A stretch of DNA of 64,000 nucleotides from Candidatus Obscuribacter sp. (GCA_016718315.1 JADKDV010000001.1:1054001-1118000), one strand, 5' to 3'. Counted from the first letter of the stretch, positions 26,900 through 36,338 are shown. Numbers and translations: made by a program. The notes: generated by a model from the sequence alone, not told the origin.

Positions 26900-28035
26900 A
26901 GGGCAGGCAAGCGACTGGTCAAAATACTAGCCAGTTTTTTGATTTCAGCAGGCACATCGCCTGGCTCTTCTAATTTTTCTTTGGCCACCGAGGCAAACTC
27001 AAGCTTGTCAAAATCTCCCAGACCATGACTGCGAAAGAGCCTATTGAGGGCGTCTTTGCGTTTGCCATTTTTTGGCAATACAAAAGAAGTTTGCTGCAAG
27101 CTCTGCCCATGGCGCATCAGTTGCCCATTTAAAATCTCGAGCATGGCACTATCACTAAAGGTATCTTCTAACTCGCCGGACTGCAAAACAAGCAGTCCAT
27201 CTATATCACGCAGAGAGTCAAAAATTATTTCTGAAGCATCCGAAGCGTCCTCGTCAAGCAAACAAATCAAAGGCAGAGTGACAATCTCCCGATAAAAAAG
27301 AAAACGACGGACCACTTGCTGTACACCACCACTGGCGATGATATGCACACCGACTTGTTCAAGATCGAGACCCATCAACTGCATCGCCTTGGGCAAAATA
27401 ATGCACTCAGATTGCCCCTCGACTAAAAGCAAAGCGCGCGGTCTTAAAAGCCCAATCAGGGACTTTGATGCTGCCACCAAATTTGCTACCGTATCCAGCG
27501 GGCGATTTTTAAATATTTCAGCCATAGCAGTGAGCCTGGGCATATCATCAAAGCTCTGAGCAAAAAGCCCACTCCAGCCAGGAGCGGCACAAGCCAGATA
27601 AAAGAGCCAGTCGGCTTGAGCCGGTGTTAAATTGAGTTGGGTCTTAAGCTCTTCAAAGAGCTGATTAATCTCCGCACTAAATTGCCCAGCGGCCAGCTGC
27701 AGCTGACGCTCCTGCCAGCCTATTGCGTTTTGCCAGATTTTAAAGGCCTGATTGGTAAAGCTGGCTATATCGCTCAGGGCAATGGCCATATTGATCAATA
27801 TGTCTTGATGGCGCGCGCCGCTTTCCTGATATATCTCACTATACTGACGAGCAATTGCCAGCGCATCAAATTGCCTAAACAGTCTCTGTGAATCAGAGTC
27901 ACCAGAAAGCTGCCTGGCTACAAGCTTTTTAAGACGAGCACAACGACTGGCTGGCTCTTCAAAGGCAAGCAGCTTGAGAGCAGAGGCCAGAATTTCATCT
28001 GGAGCAGGTTGTTTGTACAAAACTTTTTGAGTCAA
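26896..28035 (-). CDS. OLD-type TOPRIM-domain protein without ATPase domain
   Basis: 379 residues. Residues 1-200 are all helical and unrecognised. From about residue 205 there is a TOPRIM fold: L-L-L-V-E-G-Q-S-E-C-I-I-L-P-K-A (conserved Glu), then I-A-S-G-G-V-Q-Q-V, I-C-L-L-D-E-D-A-S (the DxD pair), and G-E-L-E-D-T-F, which corresponds to the E-x-E-x-(N/D) region of OLD-family nucleases. OLD proteins normally carry an N-terminal ABC ATPase; none is visible here. The start is TTG with a weak ribosome site, so the exact N-terminus is uncertain. A metal-dependent nuclease is plausible by homology only. Confidence 0.75.
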   Translation of the reverse strand: MTQKVLYKQPAPDEILASALKLLAFEEPASRCARLKKLVARQLSGDSDSQRLFRQFDALAIARQYSEIYQESGARHQDILINMAIALSDIASFTNQAFKIWQNAIGWQERQLQLAAGQFSAEINQLFEELKTQLNLTPAQADWLFYLACAAPGWSGLFAQSFDDMPRLTAMAEIFKNRPLDTVANLVAASKSLIGLLRPRALLLVEGQSECIILPKAMQLMGLDLEQVGVHIIASGGVQQVVRRFLFYREIVTLPLICLLDEDASDASEIIFDSLRDIDGLLVLQSGELEDTFSDSAMLEILNGQLMRHGQSLQQTSFVLPKNGKRKDALNRLFRSHGLGDFDKLEFASVAKEKLEEPGDVPAEIKKLASILTSRLPAL

Positions 28036-28163
28036 ACTTCGTAATTAACCCTTGGCATACCCATGGTAATACGTGTAGTCTAGTAAATTCCCCGCCCTCA
28101 AGCAATGCCACGAGGTCGGGTCAGCAAACAAAAGGAACAAGCACGAAGTGCCGGTGAAAAATC

Positions 28164-29582
28164 ATGTCCTCCCTGATAGACGAGAAAGAGCAACAGCTCT
28201 CCGTAGACGACGTTATCGTCTCGGGGTCTACCTGGGCGGCCATATGGCATATGAGCTGGCCAATGCTGGTGCAGATGCTGATTGTGGCAGCAGCAAGTTT
28301 TGTGGATGTCTGGATTGCCGGTAAGCTCGGCTCAGATACTCAGGCAGCTATAGGCATATGCAACCAGATATGGTTCTTGATGCTACTTATGACAGTGGCG
28401 CTATCTTCTGGCTGCATGGCCTTAATCAGCCGCTTCTGGGGAGCACGCGACTACCAATCAGCTGTTGAAGCCGGTCGTCACTCACTTATATTTGGCATTT
28501 TGTTTGGCATTGCCTCCACAGTGCTCGGTCTTGCTACGGCTAAACCGATACTGGCCATGTCTGGTGCCACGACAGCGGTACAAGAGCTGGGCTGGCAATT
28601 TCTCTCTGTGGATTTGCTCTCGCAATTGCCATTTACGATTGTCTGGACAGCGCACTCGATGTTTAGAGCAATAGGCAACTCTCGCGTGCCCATGCTCAAC
28701 TGGGTAGCTATGGCCATCGTCATCATCAGTCTTGATTTTTTACTCTGTCTGGGTCCCCTGCATCTGGGTATCGCAGGCATAGGTTGGTCATGGCTGGGAG
28801 GTGGACTGGTAGGGACAGTGCTCAACCTGATACTACTCAGACAATCAGATTTGAGAGACTCTCTAGATTTGACACCAACTCTATTAGCCCTGCTCAAAGG
28901 TGACAAACAAGAAATCGAACGCACCAGAGACTGGGTTTATCGTATCCTCAAAATCGGCTTGCCCACTTGCTTCCAAGATCTCGCCTGGATTTTTGGCAAC
29001 TTTGCACTCATTGCCATTTTTGCCAAAACAAAAAATCCCACTGACGTCATGGCCGCATGGACAATTGGTTTTAGGCTAGAAGAGATAATTTGCACCTTGC
29101 CTTTGCATGCCATAGGTTGCTCGGTTGGTACCATAATCGGACAAAACCTGGGTGCGCAAAAGCCTGAGCGAGCGGTTAAAACCGGCTGGCAAGCTACGAT
29201 GATTGGATTGGCATTTGAAGTACCGACGGCAATAGCCATGTTTGTATTTGCTACTCCAATTGCCTCAGTGATGTCCAGAGATCCTGGAGTAATCGCACCA
29301 ACAGTGGCGTACATGCAAATTATCGGGGTATCTGAGCCCCTGGTAGCATGCTGGATTATCCTCTTTGGCGCCATGACTGGAGCGGGCTACACCAAGTGGC
29401 CCATGTGGGTGGGTATAGTGGCACTTACTCTAGTGCGGTTGCCTCTAGCCTACTACCTCACCGTAAATGGTGGCATGGGAGCTTCCGGTGTCTGGCTAGC
29501 GGTAGCAATATCGTCATCACTGATAGGTCTGATGGCAATCTGGAAATATCATTCTGGAGTCTGGAAACTGCAAAAAGTTTGA
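28164..29582 (+). CDS. MATE-family multidrug/metabolite exporter
   Basis: 472 residues with about twelve transmembrane helices in two similar halves. Hallmarks: W-P-M-L-V-Q-M-L near the first helix, D-V-W-I-A-G-K-L-G in helix 2, and the repeated second-half pattern G-x-x-x-G-Q-N-L-G-A (I-I-G-Q-N-L-G-A-Q-K-P-E-R-A). These transporters export cationic compounds using Na+ or H+ gradients. A 60-residue loop in the middle is charged. A strong terminator follows the stop codon. Substrate not predictable. Confidence 0.92.
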   Translation: MSSLIDEKEQQLSVDDVIVSGSTWAAIWHMSWPMLVQMLIVAAASFVDVWIAGKLGSDTQAAIGICNQIWFLMLLMTVALSSGCMALISRFWGARDYQSAVEAGRHSLIFGILFGIASTVLGLATAKPILAMSGATTAVQELGWQFLSVDLLSQLPFTIVWTAHSMFRAIGNSRVPMLNWVAMAIVIISLDFLLCLGPLHLGIAGIGWSWLGGGLVGTVLNLILLRQSDLRDSLDLTPTLLALLKGDKQEIERTRDWVYRILKIGLPTCFQDLAWIFGNFALIAIFAKTKNPTDVMAAWTIGFRLEEIICTLPLHAIGCSVGTIIGQNLGAQKPERAVKTGWQATMIGLAFEVPTAIAMFVFATPIASVMSRDPGVIAPTVAYMQIIGVSEPLVACWIILFGAMTGAGYTKWPMWVGIVALTLVRLPLAYYLTVNGGMGASGVWLAVAISSSLIGLMAIWKYHSGVWKLQKV

Positions 29583-29606
29583 ACTTTTTGAGTATTGGGG
29601 CCGTCT

Positions 29607-29634
29607 AAAAGGGTGCGCTAACACGCACCCTTTT
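29607..29634 (+). terminator. Rho-independent terminator after the MATE gene
   Basis: Inverted repeat with an 11-base-pair perfect stem (29607-29617 with 29624-29634), loop CTAACA, ending in a run of T. It separates the MATE gene from the RadC-like gene, which begins 25 bases later with its own ribosome site. Confidence 0.9.
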
Positions 29635-29658
29635 TAATTGTCATCCCAGGAGGATCCT

Positions 29659-30252
29659 ATGTGTGCCTATGCAAGCACCCAATTAACGCTGCCTACAACT
29701 CCTGTTGTCAGGACAAAACGTCGCAAAGCAGGAGAAAAACAACTTTTAACAAACCTCAAATACAATTTACCAGTCTTCAAATTGATGATGGTAAAAGAAA
29801 AATCGGCCAGCAATCAAGCCAATTTAATTCGCTCAGCCAAAGACGCGGCCAGACTTCTGAGCCCTCTCACCTATGCCTGCGAGGAGCATTTTGTCAGCCT
29901 CCACCTCAACGCCAAACATGAGGTCATTGGCCTCCACGAGGTCTCACATGGCACACTTTCTGCCTCTCTAGTGCATCCCAGAGAAGTATTCAAAGCAGCC
30001 CTGGTTGCCAACAGCTACGCCATCCTGGTCTGCCACAACCATCCATCCGGAGCACGCATCACAGCCTCAAAAGAAGACCTGGCCACCACACGCACCTTAA
30101 TAGAGGCAGGCAAGGTCCTGGGTGTTGCCGTTTTAGATCACATTATTTTAGGACCACAGTCACAAGATTTATCCTGTCAGGGCGAGACTTTTCAGCCCTT
30201 TAGCTTTAGAGAAGAACACCCTGAGCTTTGGCACACAAGCTCAGACGATTGA
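29659..30252 (+). CDS. RadC-like JAB/MPN-domain protein (no HhH domain)
   Basis: 197 residues from the ATG at 29659, which has AGGAGGATCCT directly upstream; an in-frame TTG at 29638 lies before this Shine-Dalgarno site and is unlikely. The JAMM motif is C-H-N-H-P-S-G-A-R-I-T-A-S-K-E-D-L, with downstream L-D-H-I-I-L-G as in RadC. The helix-hairpin-helix part that begins canonical RadC proteins is replaced by a basic N-terminus. The biochemical role of RadC proteins is unsettled; they often travel with mobile elements, but no such element is seen here. Confidence 0.88.
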   Translation: MCAYASTQLTLPTTPVVRTKRRKAGEKQLLTNLKYNLPVFKLMMVKEKSASNQANLIRSAKDAARLLSPLTYACEEHFVSLHLNAKHEVIGLHEVSHGTLSASLVHPREVFKAALVANSYAILVCHNHPSGARITASKEDLATTRTLIEAGKVLGVAVLDHIILGPQSQDLSCQGETFQPFSFREEHPELWHTSSDD

Positions 30253-30359
30253 CCGTTAAATCCACGTTAAGCAGCGTTGCATGCGGTTTTTGTGAAATAT
30301 CTCAGATCCCATCTTGAGCAAACCGCTAAAATAAGGGGTCAGTCAATATAGCTTAAGCA

Positions 30360-31583
30360 ATGTCCCATATAACCAGACGCAAATCACATACAGTCGCTGT
30401 CGGCGATAAGTTCATCGGCTCGGATTATCCAGTACTGGTCCAGTCAATGACCAATACACCCACCGAAGATCCAGAAGCAACAGCCCATCAGGTGATGGAA
30501 CTGCACCAGGCTGGCTCTGAAATAGTCAGAATCACAGTCAACACAAGAGAAGCAGCACTGGCTGTGCCGCAAATAGTAAAAATCATGGCAAAGAGCGGCG
30601 TATCAGTGCCTCTCGTGGGTGACTTTCACTATAACGGTCATCTTTTACTTTCTGAATACGAAGACTGCGCCAGATTGCTAGCAAAATACCGTATCAACCC
30701 GGGTAATGTCGGTCGGGGCGATCGTCACGACGACAACTTTAAACAAATGGTGGATGCTGCTGTCAAATGGCAAAAACCAGTGCGCATCGGTGTCAACTGG
30801 GGCTCACTGGATCAAGATTTGCTGGCCACTATGATGGACGAAAATTCAGCCAGACCAGACCCACTGGATGCTCATGCAGTACTTATTGAGGCTATTGTAG
30901 AGAGCGCCATTTCTTCCGCTCGTCTGGCTCAGTCCTATGGTCTCAAAAAAGAGCAAATCATACTCAGCGCCAAAGTCTCCGAAGTCAAAGACCTGGTTAC
31001 TGTTTATCGCAAACTAGCAAAAGCTTGTGATTACGCGCTCCATCTGGGACTGACAGAAGCGGGCATGGGCATGAAAGGGACTGTGGCATCGACAGCAGCG
31101 CTGTCTATTTTGCTCTTTGAAGGTATCGGCGATACCATCAGAGTCAGCCTGACACCACAACCCGGCGAGCCTCGTATCGAAGAAGTCCTGATTTGCCAGC
31201 AAATATTGCAATCACTCGACATCCGCTCATTCAAGCCACAAGTGACAGCCTGTCCAGGATGCGGACGCACCACTAGCACGGTTTTTCAGGAATTAGCCAG
31301 AGACATCGAAAAACATCTGACGGCAAAACGTCTTATCTGGCAAACAGAATACCCTGGTGTCGAAAACATGAAAGTAGCTGTAATGGGCTGCATCGTTAAT
31401 GGACCAGGCGAATCTAAACATGCCGATATCGGTATCAGCCTGCCCGGTACAGGCGAAGAACCAAAGGCTCCAGTCTATGTGGACGGTAGTTACCATTCAA
31501 CTTTGCAAGGCGCGAAGTTGGCTCAAGACTTTATCAGTCTTGTCGAAAAATATGTGCAGGATAAATTCGGAGTTAAAAAATGA
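30360..31583 (+). CDS. ispG: 4-hydroxy-3-methylbut-2-en-1-yl diphosphate synthase
   Basis: 407 residues, the size of the two-domain bacterial enzyme. N-terminal TIM-barrel pattern V-Q-S-M-T-N-T-P-T-E-D and E-I-V-R-I-T-V-N, then the [4Fe-4S] ligands Cys298 and Cys301 in A-C-P-G-C-G-R-T and Cys344 in M-G-C-I-V-N-G-P-G-E with the conserved Glu351. It converts MEcPP to HMBPP in the non-mevalonate isoprenoid pathway. The stop overlaps the start of the next gene by 4 bases, linking it to an unrelated secreted lipoprotein. Confidence 0.96.
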   Translation: MSHITRRKSHTVAVGDKFIGSDYPVLVQSMTNTPTEDPEATAHQVMELHQAGSEIVRITVNTREAALAVPQIVKIMAKSGVSVPLVGDFHYNGHLLLSEYEDCARLLAKYRINPGNVGRGDRHDDNFKQMVDAAVKWQKPVRIGVNWGSLDQDLLATMMDENSARPDPLDAHAVLIEAIVESAISSARLAQSYGLKKEQIILSAKVSEVKDLVTVYRKLAKACDYALHLGLTEAGMGMKGTVASTAALSILLFEGIGDTIRVSLTPQPGEPRIEEVLICQQILQSLDIRSFKPQVTACPGCGRTTSTVFQELARDIEKHLTAKRLIWQTEYPGVENMKVAVMGCIVNGPGESKHADIGISLPGTGEEPKAPVYVDGSYHSTLQGAKLAQDFISLVEKYVQDKFGVKK

Positions 31584-33079
31584 CATCAAGCCGCCGCGTC
31601 CTCAAGTCGCTTTTGGCTTTTACAATACTGGCCCTGACCTCGTGCTCCTCAGCCCAGGCAAAAGTAACACTGGCAAAGATTTTTACTGACGGTGCTATTC
31701 TGCAAAAAGGTAAGCCAATACATATTTTTGGCTCAGCCTTGCCTGGTGAAGTCGTCACCGTCCAGCTAGGCTCGGGCGTAGCCGGTCAACAGGTAGTAGG
31801 CAAAAACGGCAGATTTGATGTGACACTACCGGCGATGACTGAGAGTGGACCACTGGAGCTAAAAGTATCAGGACAAAACACCCTGCTTTTGGCCAATATC
31901 AGACTGGGACAGGTCTGGCTTGTGGCTGGCGAAGGTCTTGTCCATGGCAGCATGGAAGAGGAATTGAGTCTCGATAAAAAATGGGACCAGCCCACCACCG
32001 AAAGCACTATGCCAGCCAATATGATGATCTTTAAGCAAGAAGTAGCCATCAAAAGGAGCCCAGACCGAATTGGTAGTGGCAATCCCAAATGGATCAAGGC
32101 TAGCGATAAAGCAGCAGCAAACTACTCGGCACTGGCACAAATATTTGGCAAGACTCTGGCTGAAAACATCAAAGAACCTGTCGGTATAATCCAGGTCAGC
32201 TGCCCCGATACACCGCTGAGAGCCTGGCTATCCGAAGCCGGTCTGGGCAGCAAAGGTGATGGTCGCACAATCCAGAGCAAATTTATGCTCGACGAAGACA
32301 ATTACAACAAACTCTGGCTTGATTACCAAAAGAATAAATCAGCAGGCATGGCACCAGAACTAGCTGGACTGTCCTCTGGTGTATACAACGGCATGTTGGC
32401 ATCACTTGTGCCTTATGCTCTCAAAGGCATAGTCTTTTGTCAGGGCGAAAGCGATATCAAAGCGCCTCTCGACTATAAACTATTACTGCCCATTTTTATT
32501 ACTGACATAAGAAGCAGATTCAATCAAGCTTCTCTGCCATTTGTCTATCTACAACTCGGTGCCCAGCCCTCACAAACTATCGACAAAGACAACAACAGCG
32601 AAGCAGCGAGCATCCGTCTCACCCAGCTCAAAGCGAGAGTAGCACCGCGTAGTTATATGACTGTATCTTGCGATCTCTGCCAGGAAGACGTCAAAAAAGG
32701 CACCATTTATGTCTCAGCCGAAGACCTGGCAAAACGTTTGGCAGGGGTCACTCTAGGTGCTGTATATAGCCAGGCCAAGCCATATCTCACTCCGGTAGTT
32801 GAGTACACCGAGGTAGTAGGCGAAACAATAAAAGCAGTATTCAAAAATGCTCCCTCTGGTCTGATCTGCCGCGACAAAAAACTCAAAGGTTTTGCCATAG
32901 CTGGCTACGATCACAAATTTTTTGATGCCACCGCCAGCCTTGAAGATCTCACAGTTTACCTGCAGAGCAAATTTGTAAAATCACCCAAGTATATTCGCTA
33001 TGCCTGGGGCAACAATCCGCGCCTCTCGCTTTTTTCGGAAGAAGGTATGCCAGCATCACCCTATGCAGACGACAGATAA
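31580..33079 (+). CDS. Lipoprotein related to sialate O-acetylesterase, catalytic Ser apparently lost
   Basis: 499 residues. Signal peptide with lipobox L-T-S-C (Cys22), so it is probably a lipoprotein. Then an N-terminal beta domain, and a SASA/SGNH-type domain: V-W-L-V-A-G-E-G-L near residue 112, D-T-P-L-R-A-W-L-S in the middle, and L-K-G-I-V-F-C-Q-G-E-S-D, the known Q-G-E-S block. In active family members the first block is V-W-L-C-S-G-Q-S-N-M with Ser as nucleophile; here the position is Gly119. The protein may therefore bind rather than hydrolyse acetylated glycans. Start overlaps ispG stop (ATGA). Confidence 0.75.
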   Translation: MTSSRRVLKSLLAFTILALTSCSSAQAKVTLAKIFTDGAILQKGKPIHIFGSALPGEVVTVQLGSGVAGQQVVGKNGRFDVTLPAMTESGPLELKVSGQNTLLLANIRLGQVWLVAGEGLVHGSMEEELSLDKKWDQPTTESTMPANMMIFKQEVAIKRSPDRIGSGNPKWIKASDKAAANYSALAQIFGKTLAENIKEPVGIIQVSCPDTPLRAWLSEAGLGSKGDGRTIQSKFMLDEDNYNKLWLDYQKNKSAGMAPELAGLSSGVYNGMLASLVPYALKGIVFCQGESDIKAPLDYKLLLPIFITDIRSRFNQASLPFVYLQLGAQPSQTIDKDNNSEAASIRLTQLKARVAPRSYMTVSCDLCQEDVKKGTIYVSAEDLAKRLAGVTLGAVYSQAKPYLTPVVEYTEVVGETIKAVFKNAPSGLICRDKKLKGFAIAGYDHKFFDATASLEDLTVYLQSKFVKSPKYIRYAWGNNPRLSLFSEEGMPASPYADDR

Positions 33080-33080
33080 A

Positions 33081-34313
33081 ATGAAAACGAAGTCCCGGGT
33101 CATATTAGCCGCTGCTTTTACTGCTGTATCGCTGTTTAGTTTTGTGGCAGGCTCTATTGTTATAAGCGCTATCAACACCAATAGAGATATACCCGCGGCT
33201 CAAGCCCAGGTCAATCAAACAGATGCGCTAGTTACTTACAGTATCTATGATCCCACTTTTAAATTAGTAGCAGGCACCTACAGTCACCCGGCCGGCTGGC
33301 AAGCGGACAGCCAGGTCAAATGGGATATCGAAGCCTTCAGCCAACCACTCAAATTGCACAGCATCGCTCAGAGTCCAGATGGACTGAGTGCCCTCGAATT
33401 TTTTCCCGCTGAACAGTTTTGCTGGCTTGTACCTAATCCCGGCTTTAAACATCCAGGTCTACCCATGGGTGACGGCGCCACTTTATTGCCACCAGTCTCA
33501 GCGGTGGACGCCATGGTGCATTTTGTCATCCCCAAATTGCGCGGCAACGTGCCTAATTTGCAAATACTGCAAGTGGTACCAATGCCCGAGCTCTCTCAAA
33601 CTCTGGGACTCACGCCAGCACCAGGCAGCACCGAAGAAGGCGTTGTAGCCAAACTCAGTTATCAACTCAATGGCGAGCCCGTCGAAGAAGAAATCTACGG
33701 CGTCAAAGTGGCGTTTCCTGGTGGTGTCACCAGTTTTGGTGGCGCTGGTCGAATCACTCAGTACAACTGGGGCTTCCGCACCCTCTTTAGCTTCCGCACC
33801 AAAACTGGTGGCGTGGACGCGGTCAGACCGGCATTTGTAGCCATGGTGCAGTCTTTTAGACCAAACCCAGCATGGCAGGCCTGCCGTGCTCAGTTTCAAC
33901 AGAGAGCGCTGCAACACAATAATTTTAGATTGCAATTGACCCAGCAATCAATCGACAACGCCAATATGCTGTCGCGCACTGTACTGGCAGCCAATGAGCA
34001 ATTCTTCCAGCATCAAGCAGAGCGCAGACAATACCAAGCCGTGTCGGATCAGATGCGCATTGACGCCAGACATAATGACGGCAGTGCGGGTACTCAAGCC
34101 AGCTTAGGTGGCTTCAGTCGCACCGACGCCGTAAATGATTTACTTGGTGGACAGGAGACCTACCAGGACGGTTCTGTTCATTCTGGCTATCACAGTAATA
34201 TGTGGAGCGATGGTCAGGGCAACTATATCCCCTCCAATGATCCTAATTTCAATCCAAATACCAATTCCAGTAGTACCTGGACACAAATACAAAAAAAACA
34301 GCTGGGTCAGTAA
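33081..34313 (+). CDS. Signal-anchored extracytoplasmic protein of unknown function
   Basis: 410 residues from the ATG one base after the previous stop; in-frame earlier starts at 33063 (ATG) or upstream would overlap the previous gene. An uncleaved-type hydrophobic segment at about residues 7-29 suggests membrane anchoring. The middle part has beta-like patterns with Trp and Pro (for example F-A-G... no recognised family), and the C-terminal 100 residues are Gln/Asn/Ser-rich and probably disordered (ends near P-N-T-N-S-S-S-T-W). Likely made together with the esterase-like lipoprotein. Confidence 0.7.
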   Translation: MKTKSRVILAAAFTAVSLFSFVAGSIVISAINTNRDIPAAQAQVNQTDALVTYSIYDPTFKLVAGTYSHPAGWQADSQVKWDIEAFSQPLKLHSIAQSPDGLSALEFFPAEQFCWLVPNPGFKHPGLPMGDGATLLPPVSAVDAMVHFVIPKLRGNVPNLQILQVVPMPELSQTLGLTPAPGSTEEGVVAKLSYQLNGEPVEEEIYGVKVAFPGGVTSFGGAGRITQYNWGFRTLFSFRTKTGGVDAVRPAFVAMVQSFRPNPAWQACRAQFQQRALQHNNFRLQLTQQSIDNANMLSRTVLAANEQFFQHQAERRQYQAVSDQMRIDARHNDGSAGTQASLGGFSRTDAVNDLLGGQETYQDGSVHSGYHSNMWSDGQGNYIPSNDPNFNPNTNSSSTWTQIQKKQLGQ

Positions 34314-34327
34314 ATCCAGCCCTGGTA

Positions 34328-35281
34328 TTAGACCTTGATGCCGTTGACGACATGACTGTCGCCTTTGCCAGCTAGCAAATTGAGCATAGTGGCACAAGCC
34401 ATATCGCTAGCCAGTTGATTAGCCTCTTTTGTATTAAAAGCTGTGGATTCGTTGGAATAATAAAAACTCTCAGCCGGCAACTCCTTAAATGACTGTGCCG
34501 GAATATGATCGTAAGCAGCTCGGATGCGGCCGCTCTTGAGCTGGTCCAAGAGGGCATCAGCGTCAACTGAGCCATGAAATGATGTATCAACTAAAAGTGC
34601 TCCATCTTTTAGCACAGCCAGTTGATTGGCGCCTATATAACCAACACCAGCGGCTTTAGATGTATGCAAACTGACCACGTCGCAGGCAGCCAATAAATCC
34701 ATCATATCCATGTAATTGAGGCCAAGTGCCTCTTCGATTTGTGGTTTGCGTCTTTTACTGTAATAACTGACTTGCTTTACACCGATACCTTTTAACATGG
34801 CGGCAACGGTGGCACCAATGGTGCCCATGCCGATAATACCAATATGGCAGTCTAGCAAACCCCGTACTGTCTTAAAGGACTCTTTACCAGTGCGGCCAAG
34901 ACTAAAAATTTGACGTTGCATCGAGAGCATCAAAGTAAGAGCATATTCGGCCACAGCTCTGGCATTAGCTCCAGGGCAGTTAGCAATAGCCACACCTTTT
35001 TGAGTAGCCTCGACATAACCCGGGACATAACTCAGCCAATCTGCTCCGGTAAAGACCAGCGCTTCAAGACAATCAGCAGAGTCTATTACCTTGCCTGAGA
35101 CCTTTTCGATGCCACCCAGGATATAACCATGTTTGCCTTTAATAGCATCGATCAATTCAGCTTCGCTCGCCATGGGCTTATCCAGACGAGTGACAGTGAT
35201 ACCACTTGCTTCAAATTGTTTGATATGTTCGTCAAAGATAAAAAGACTATCTGTGACGAGCACATTTTTTTTGGCAGACAT
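34328..35281 (-). CDS. D-2-hydroxyacid dehydrogenase family protein with altered active site
   Basis: 317 residues with the NAD-binding pattern I-G-I-I-G-M-G-T-I-G near residue 145 and overall D-isomer 2-hydroxyacid dehydrogenase layout. The catalytic positions look replaced. The usual N-x-S-R-G reads D-T-S-F-H-G, so Arg becomes Phe235. The E-x-P region reads D-H-I-P-A-Q. The P-H-x-G-G block near residue 270 reads S-N-E-S-T-A, without the catalytic His. The cofactor site seems intact, so it may be a divergent dehydrogenase or an NAD-binding non-enzyme. It follows etfBA on the same strand after a hairpin. Confidence 0.82.
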   Translation of the reverse strand: MSAKKNVLVTDSLFIFDEHIKQFEASGITVTRLDKPMASEAELIDAIKGKHGYILGGIEKVSGKVIDSADCLEALVFTGADWLSYVPGYVEATQKGVAIANCPGANARAVAEYALTLMLSMQRQIFSLGRTGKESFKTVRGLLDCHIGIIGMGTIGATVAAMLKGIGVKQVSYYSKRRKPQIEEALGLNYMDMMDLLAACDVVSLHTSKAAGVGYIGANQLAVLKDGALLVDTSFHGSVDADALLDQLKSGRIRAAYDHIPAQSFKELPAESFYYSNESTAFNTKEANQLASDMACATMLNLLAGKGDSHVVNGIKV

Positions 35282-35308
35282 AGTGCACCTCTAGTTGTGG
35301 TAATAGCA

Positions 35309-35335
35309 ATAATGCCTGGGGTTACCAGGCATTAT
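35309..35335 (-). terminator. Hairpin between etfA and the dehydrogenase gene
   Basis: Perfect 11-base-pair stem (35309-35319 with 35325-35335) with a 5-base loop. On the minus strand it follows etfA, but no long T run comes after it, so it may be a weak terminator or an mRNA-processing/stability hairpin. Confidence 0.5.
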
Positions 35336-35357
35336 CAATTCGTTTTAATTAGGGCTC

Positions 35358-36338
35358 TTAGTTGTGCTCATGCAATTTGCGCACGGCATCGGTGAGCTTG
35401 GGCACCACTTCCAGACAGTCACCAACGATACCGTAAGTGGCGTGCTTAAAGATGGGGGCTTCAGGATCTTTGTTGATAGCCACAATCACCTTGGATGATG
35501 ACATACCAGCGAGATGCTGAATTGCTCCAGAGATACCACAGGCGATGTAGAGCTTGGGACTGACAGTCTTACCGGTCTGACCAACTTGATGCTGGTGATC
35601 AATCCACCCAGCATCAACTACAGCGCGAGAAGCGGCTAGAGCAGCACCAAGAGCATCACAGAGTGATTGCAGTACAGGCCAGTTTTCTGGTCCCTTGATA
35701 CCACGTCCGCCACAAACAACGATGCTGGCTTCGCTAAGCTCGATTTTATTACCTTCGCTAGCGTGTACTTCTGTCACTTTGGCTTTAGCATCGCTAAAGT
35801 TTACGGACAGATCTTCAACAGCAGCGCCTGCACCAGAGCCTTCTTGCACAGCAAAAACATTTGGTCTGAGTGTGACAAAGCTGAGCGGGGCAGTTATCTC
35901 GTAAGTACCATAGGTCTTACCAGAATACATAGCTCTGACTGGCAAAAGCTCAGCGCCATTATTTTGGAAAACCATAACGTCAGAGATGCAGGGAGCATCA
36001 AGTCTGGCAGCAACTCTGGGGACAAAGTCTTTAGCCATAGCGGTATAAGCAGCAAAGACATACTTAGGAGCGATAGCTTTAACTGCCTCAGCCAGAGCTT
36101 GAGTGTATGTTTCTGATGCGTAGTTACCGAGCACAGCGTTTTCGATAACTACAACTTTTGCAGGATTGTATTTAGCGACATCACTGCTCAATGCTTTGAC
36201 ATTGGCACCGATAAGCAAAGCAGTGACACTGCCACCAACTGCAGCAATCTGACGATTTGCTTCGGACAGGGCTTCAAGAGAGGCTTTACGCAGTTGTCCA
36301 CCGCGCTCCTCGACAAAAACCAAAATACCTTGCGACAT
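35358..36338 (-). CDS. etfA: Electron transfer flavoprotein alpha subunit
   Basis: 326 residues. The C-terminal FAD-binding signature is clear: V-G-Q-T-G-K-T-V-S-P-K-L-Y-I-A-C-G-I-S-G-A-I-Q-H, then I-V-A-I-N-K-D-P-E-A-P-I-F. The N-terminal domain matches EtfA (I-L-V-F-V-E-E-R-G-G-Q-L-R). With EtfB it accepts electrons from acyl-CoA and other dehydrogenases and passes them to the quinone pool. It lies 23 bases after etfB. The acyl-CoA dehydrogenase at 23.7 kb is a likely donor. Confidence 0.96.
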   Translation of the reverse strand: MSQGILVFVEERGGQLRKASLEALSEANRQIAAVGGSVTALLIGANVKALSSDVAKYNPAKVVVIENAVLGNYASETYTQALAEAVKAIAPKYVFAAYTAMAKDFVPRVAARLDAPCISDVMVFQNNGAELLPVRAMYSGKTYGTYEITAPLSFVTLRPNVFAVQEGSGAGAAVEDLSVNFSDAKAKVTEVHASEGNKIELSEASIVVCGGRGIKGPENWPVLQSLCDALGAALAASRAVVDAGWIDHQHQVGQTGKTVSPKLYIACGISGAIQHLAGMSSSKVIVAINKDPEAPIFKHATYGIVGDCLEVVPKLTDAVRKLHEHN

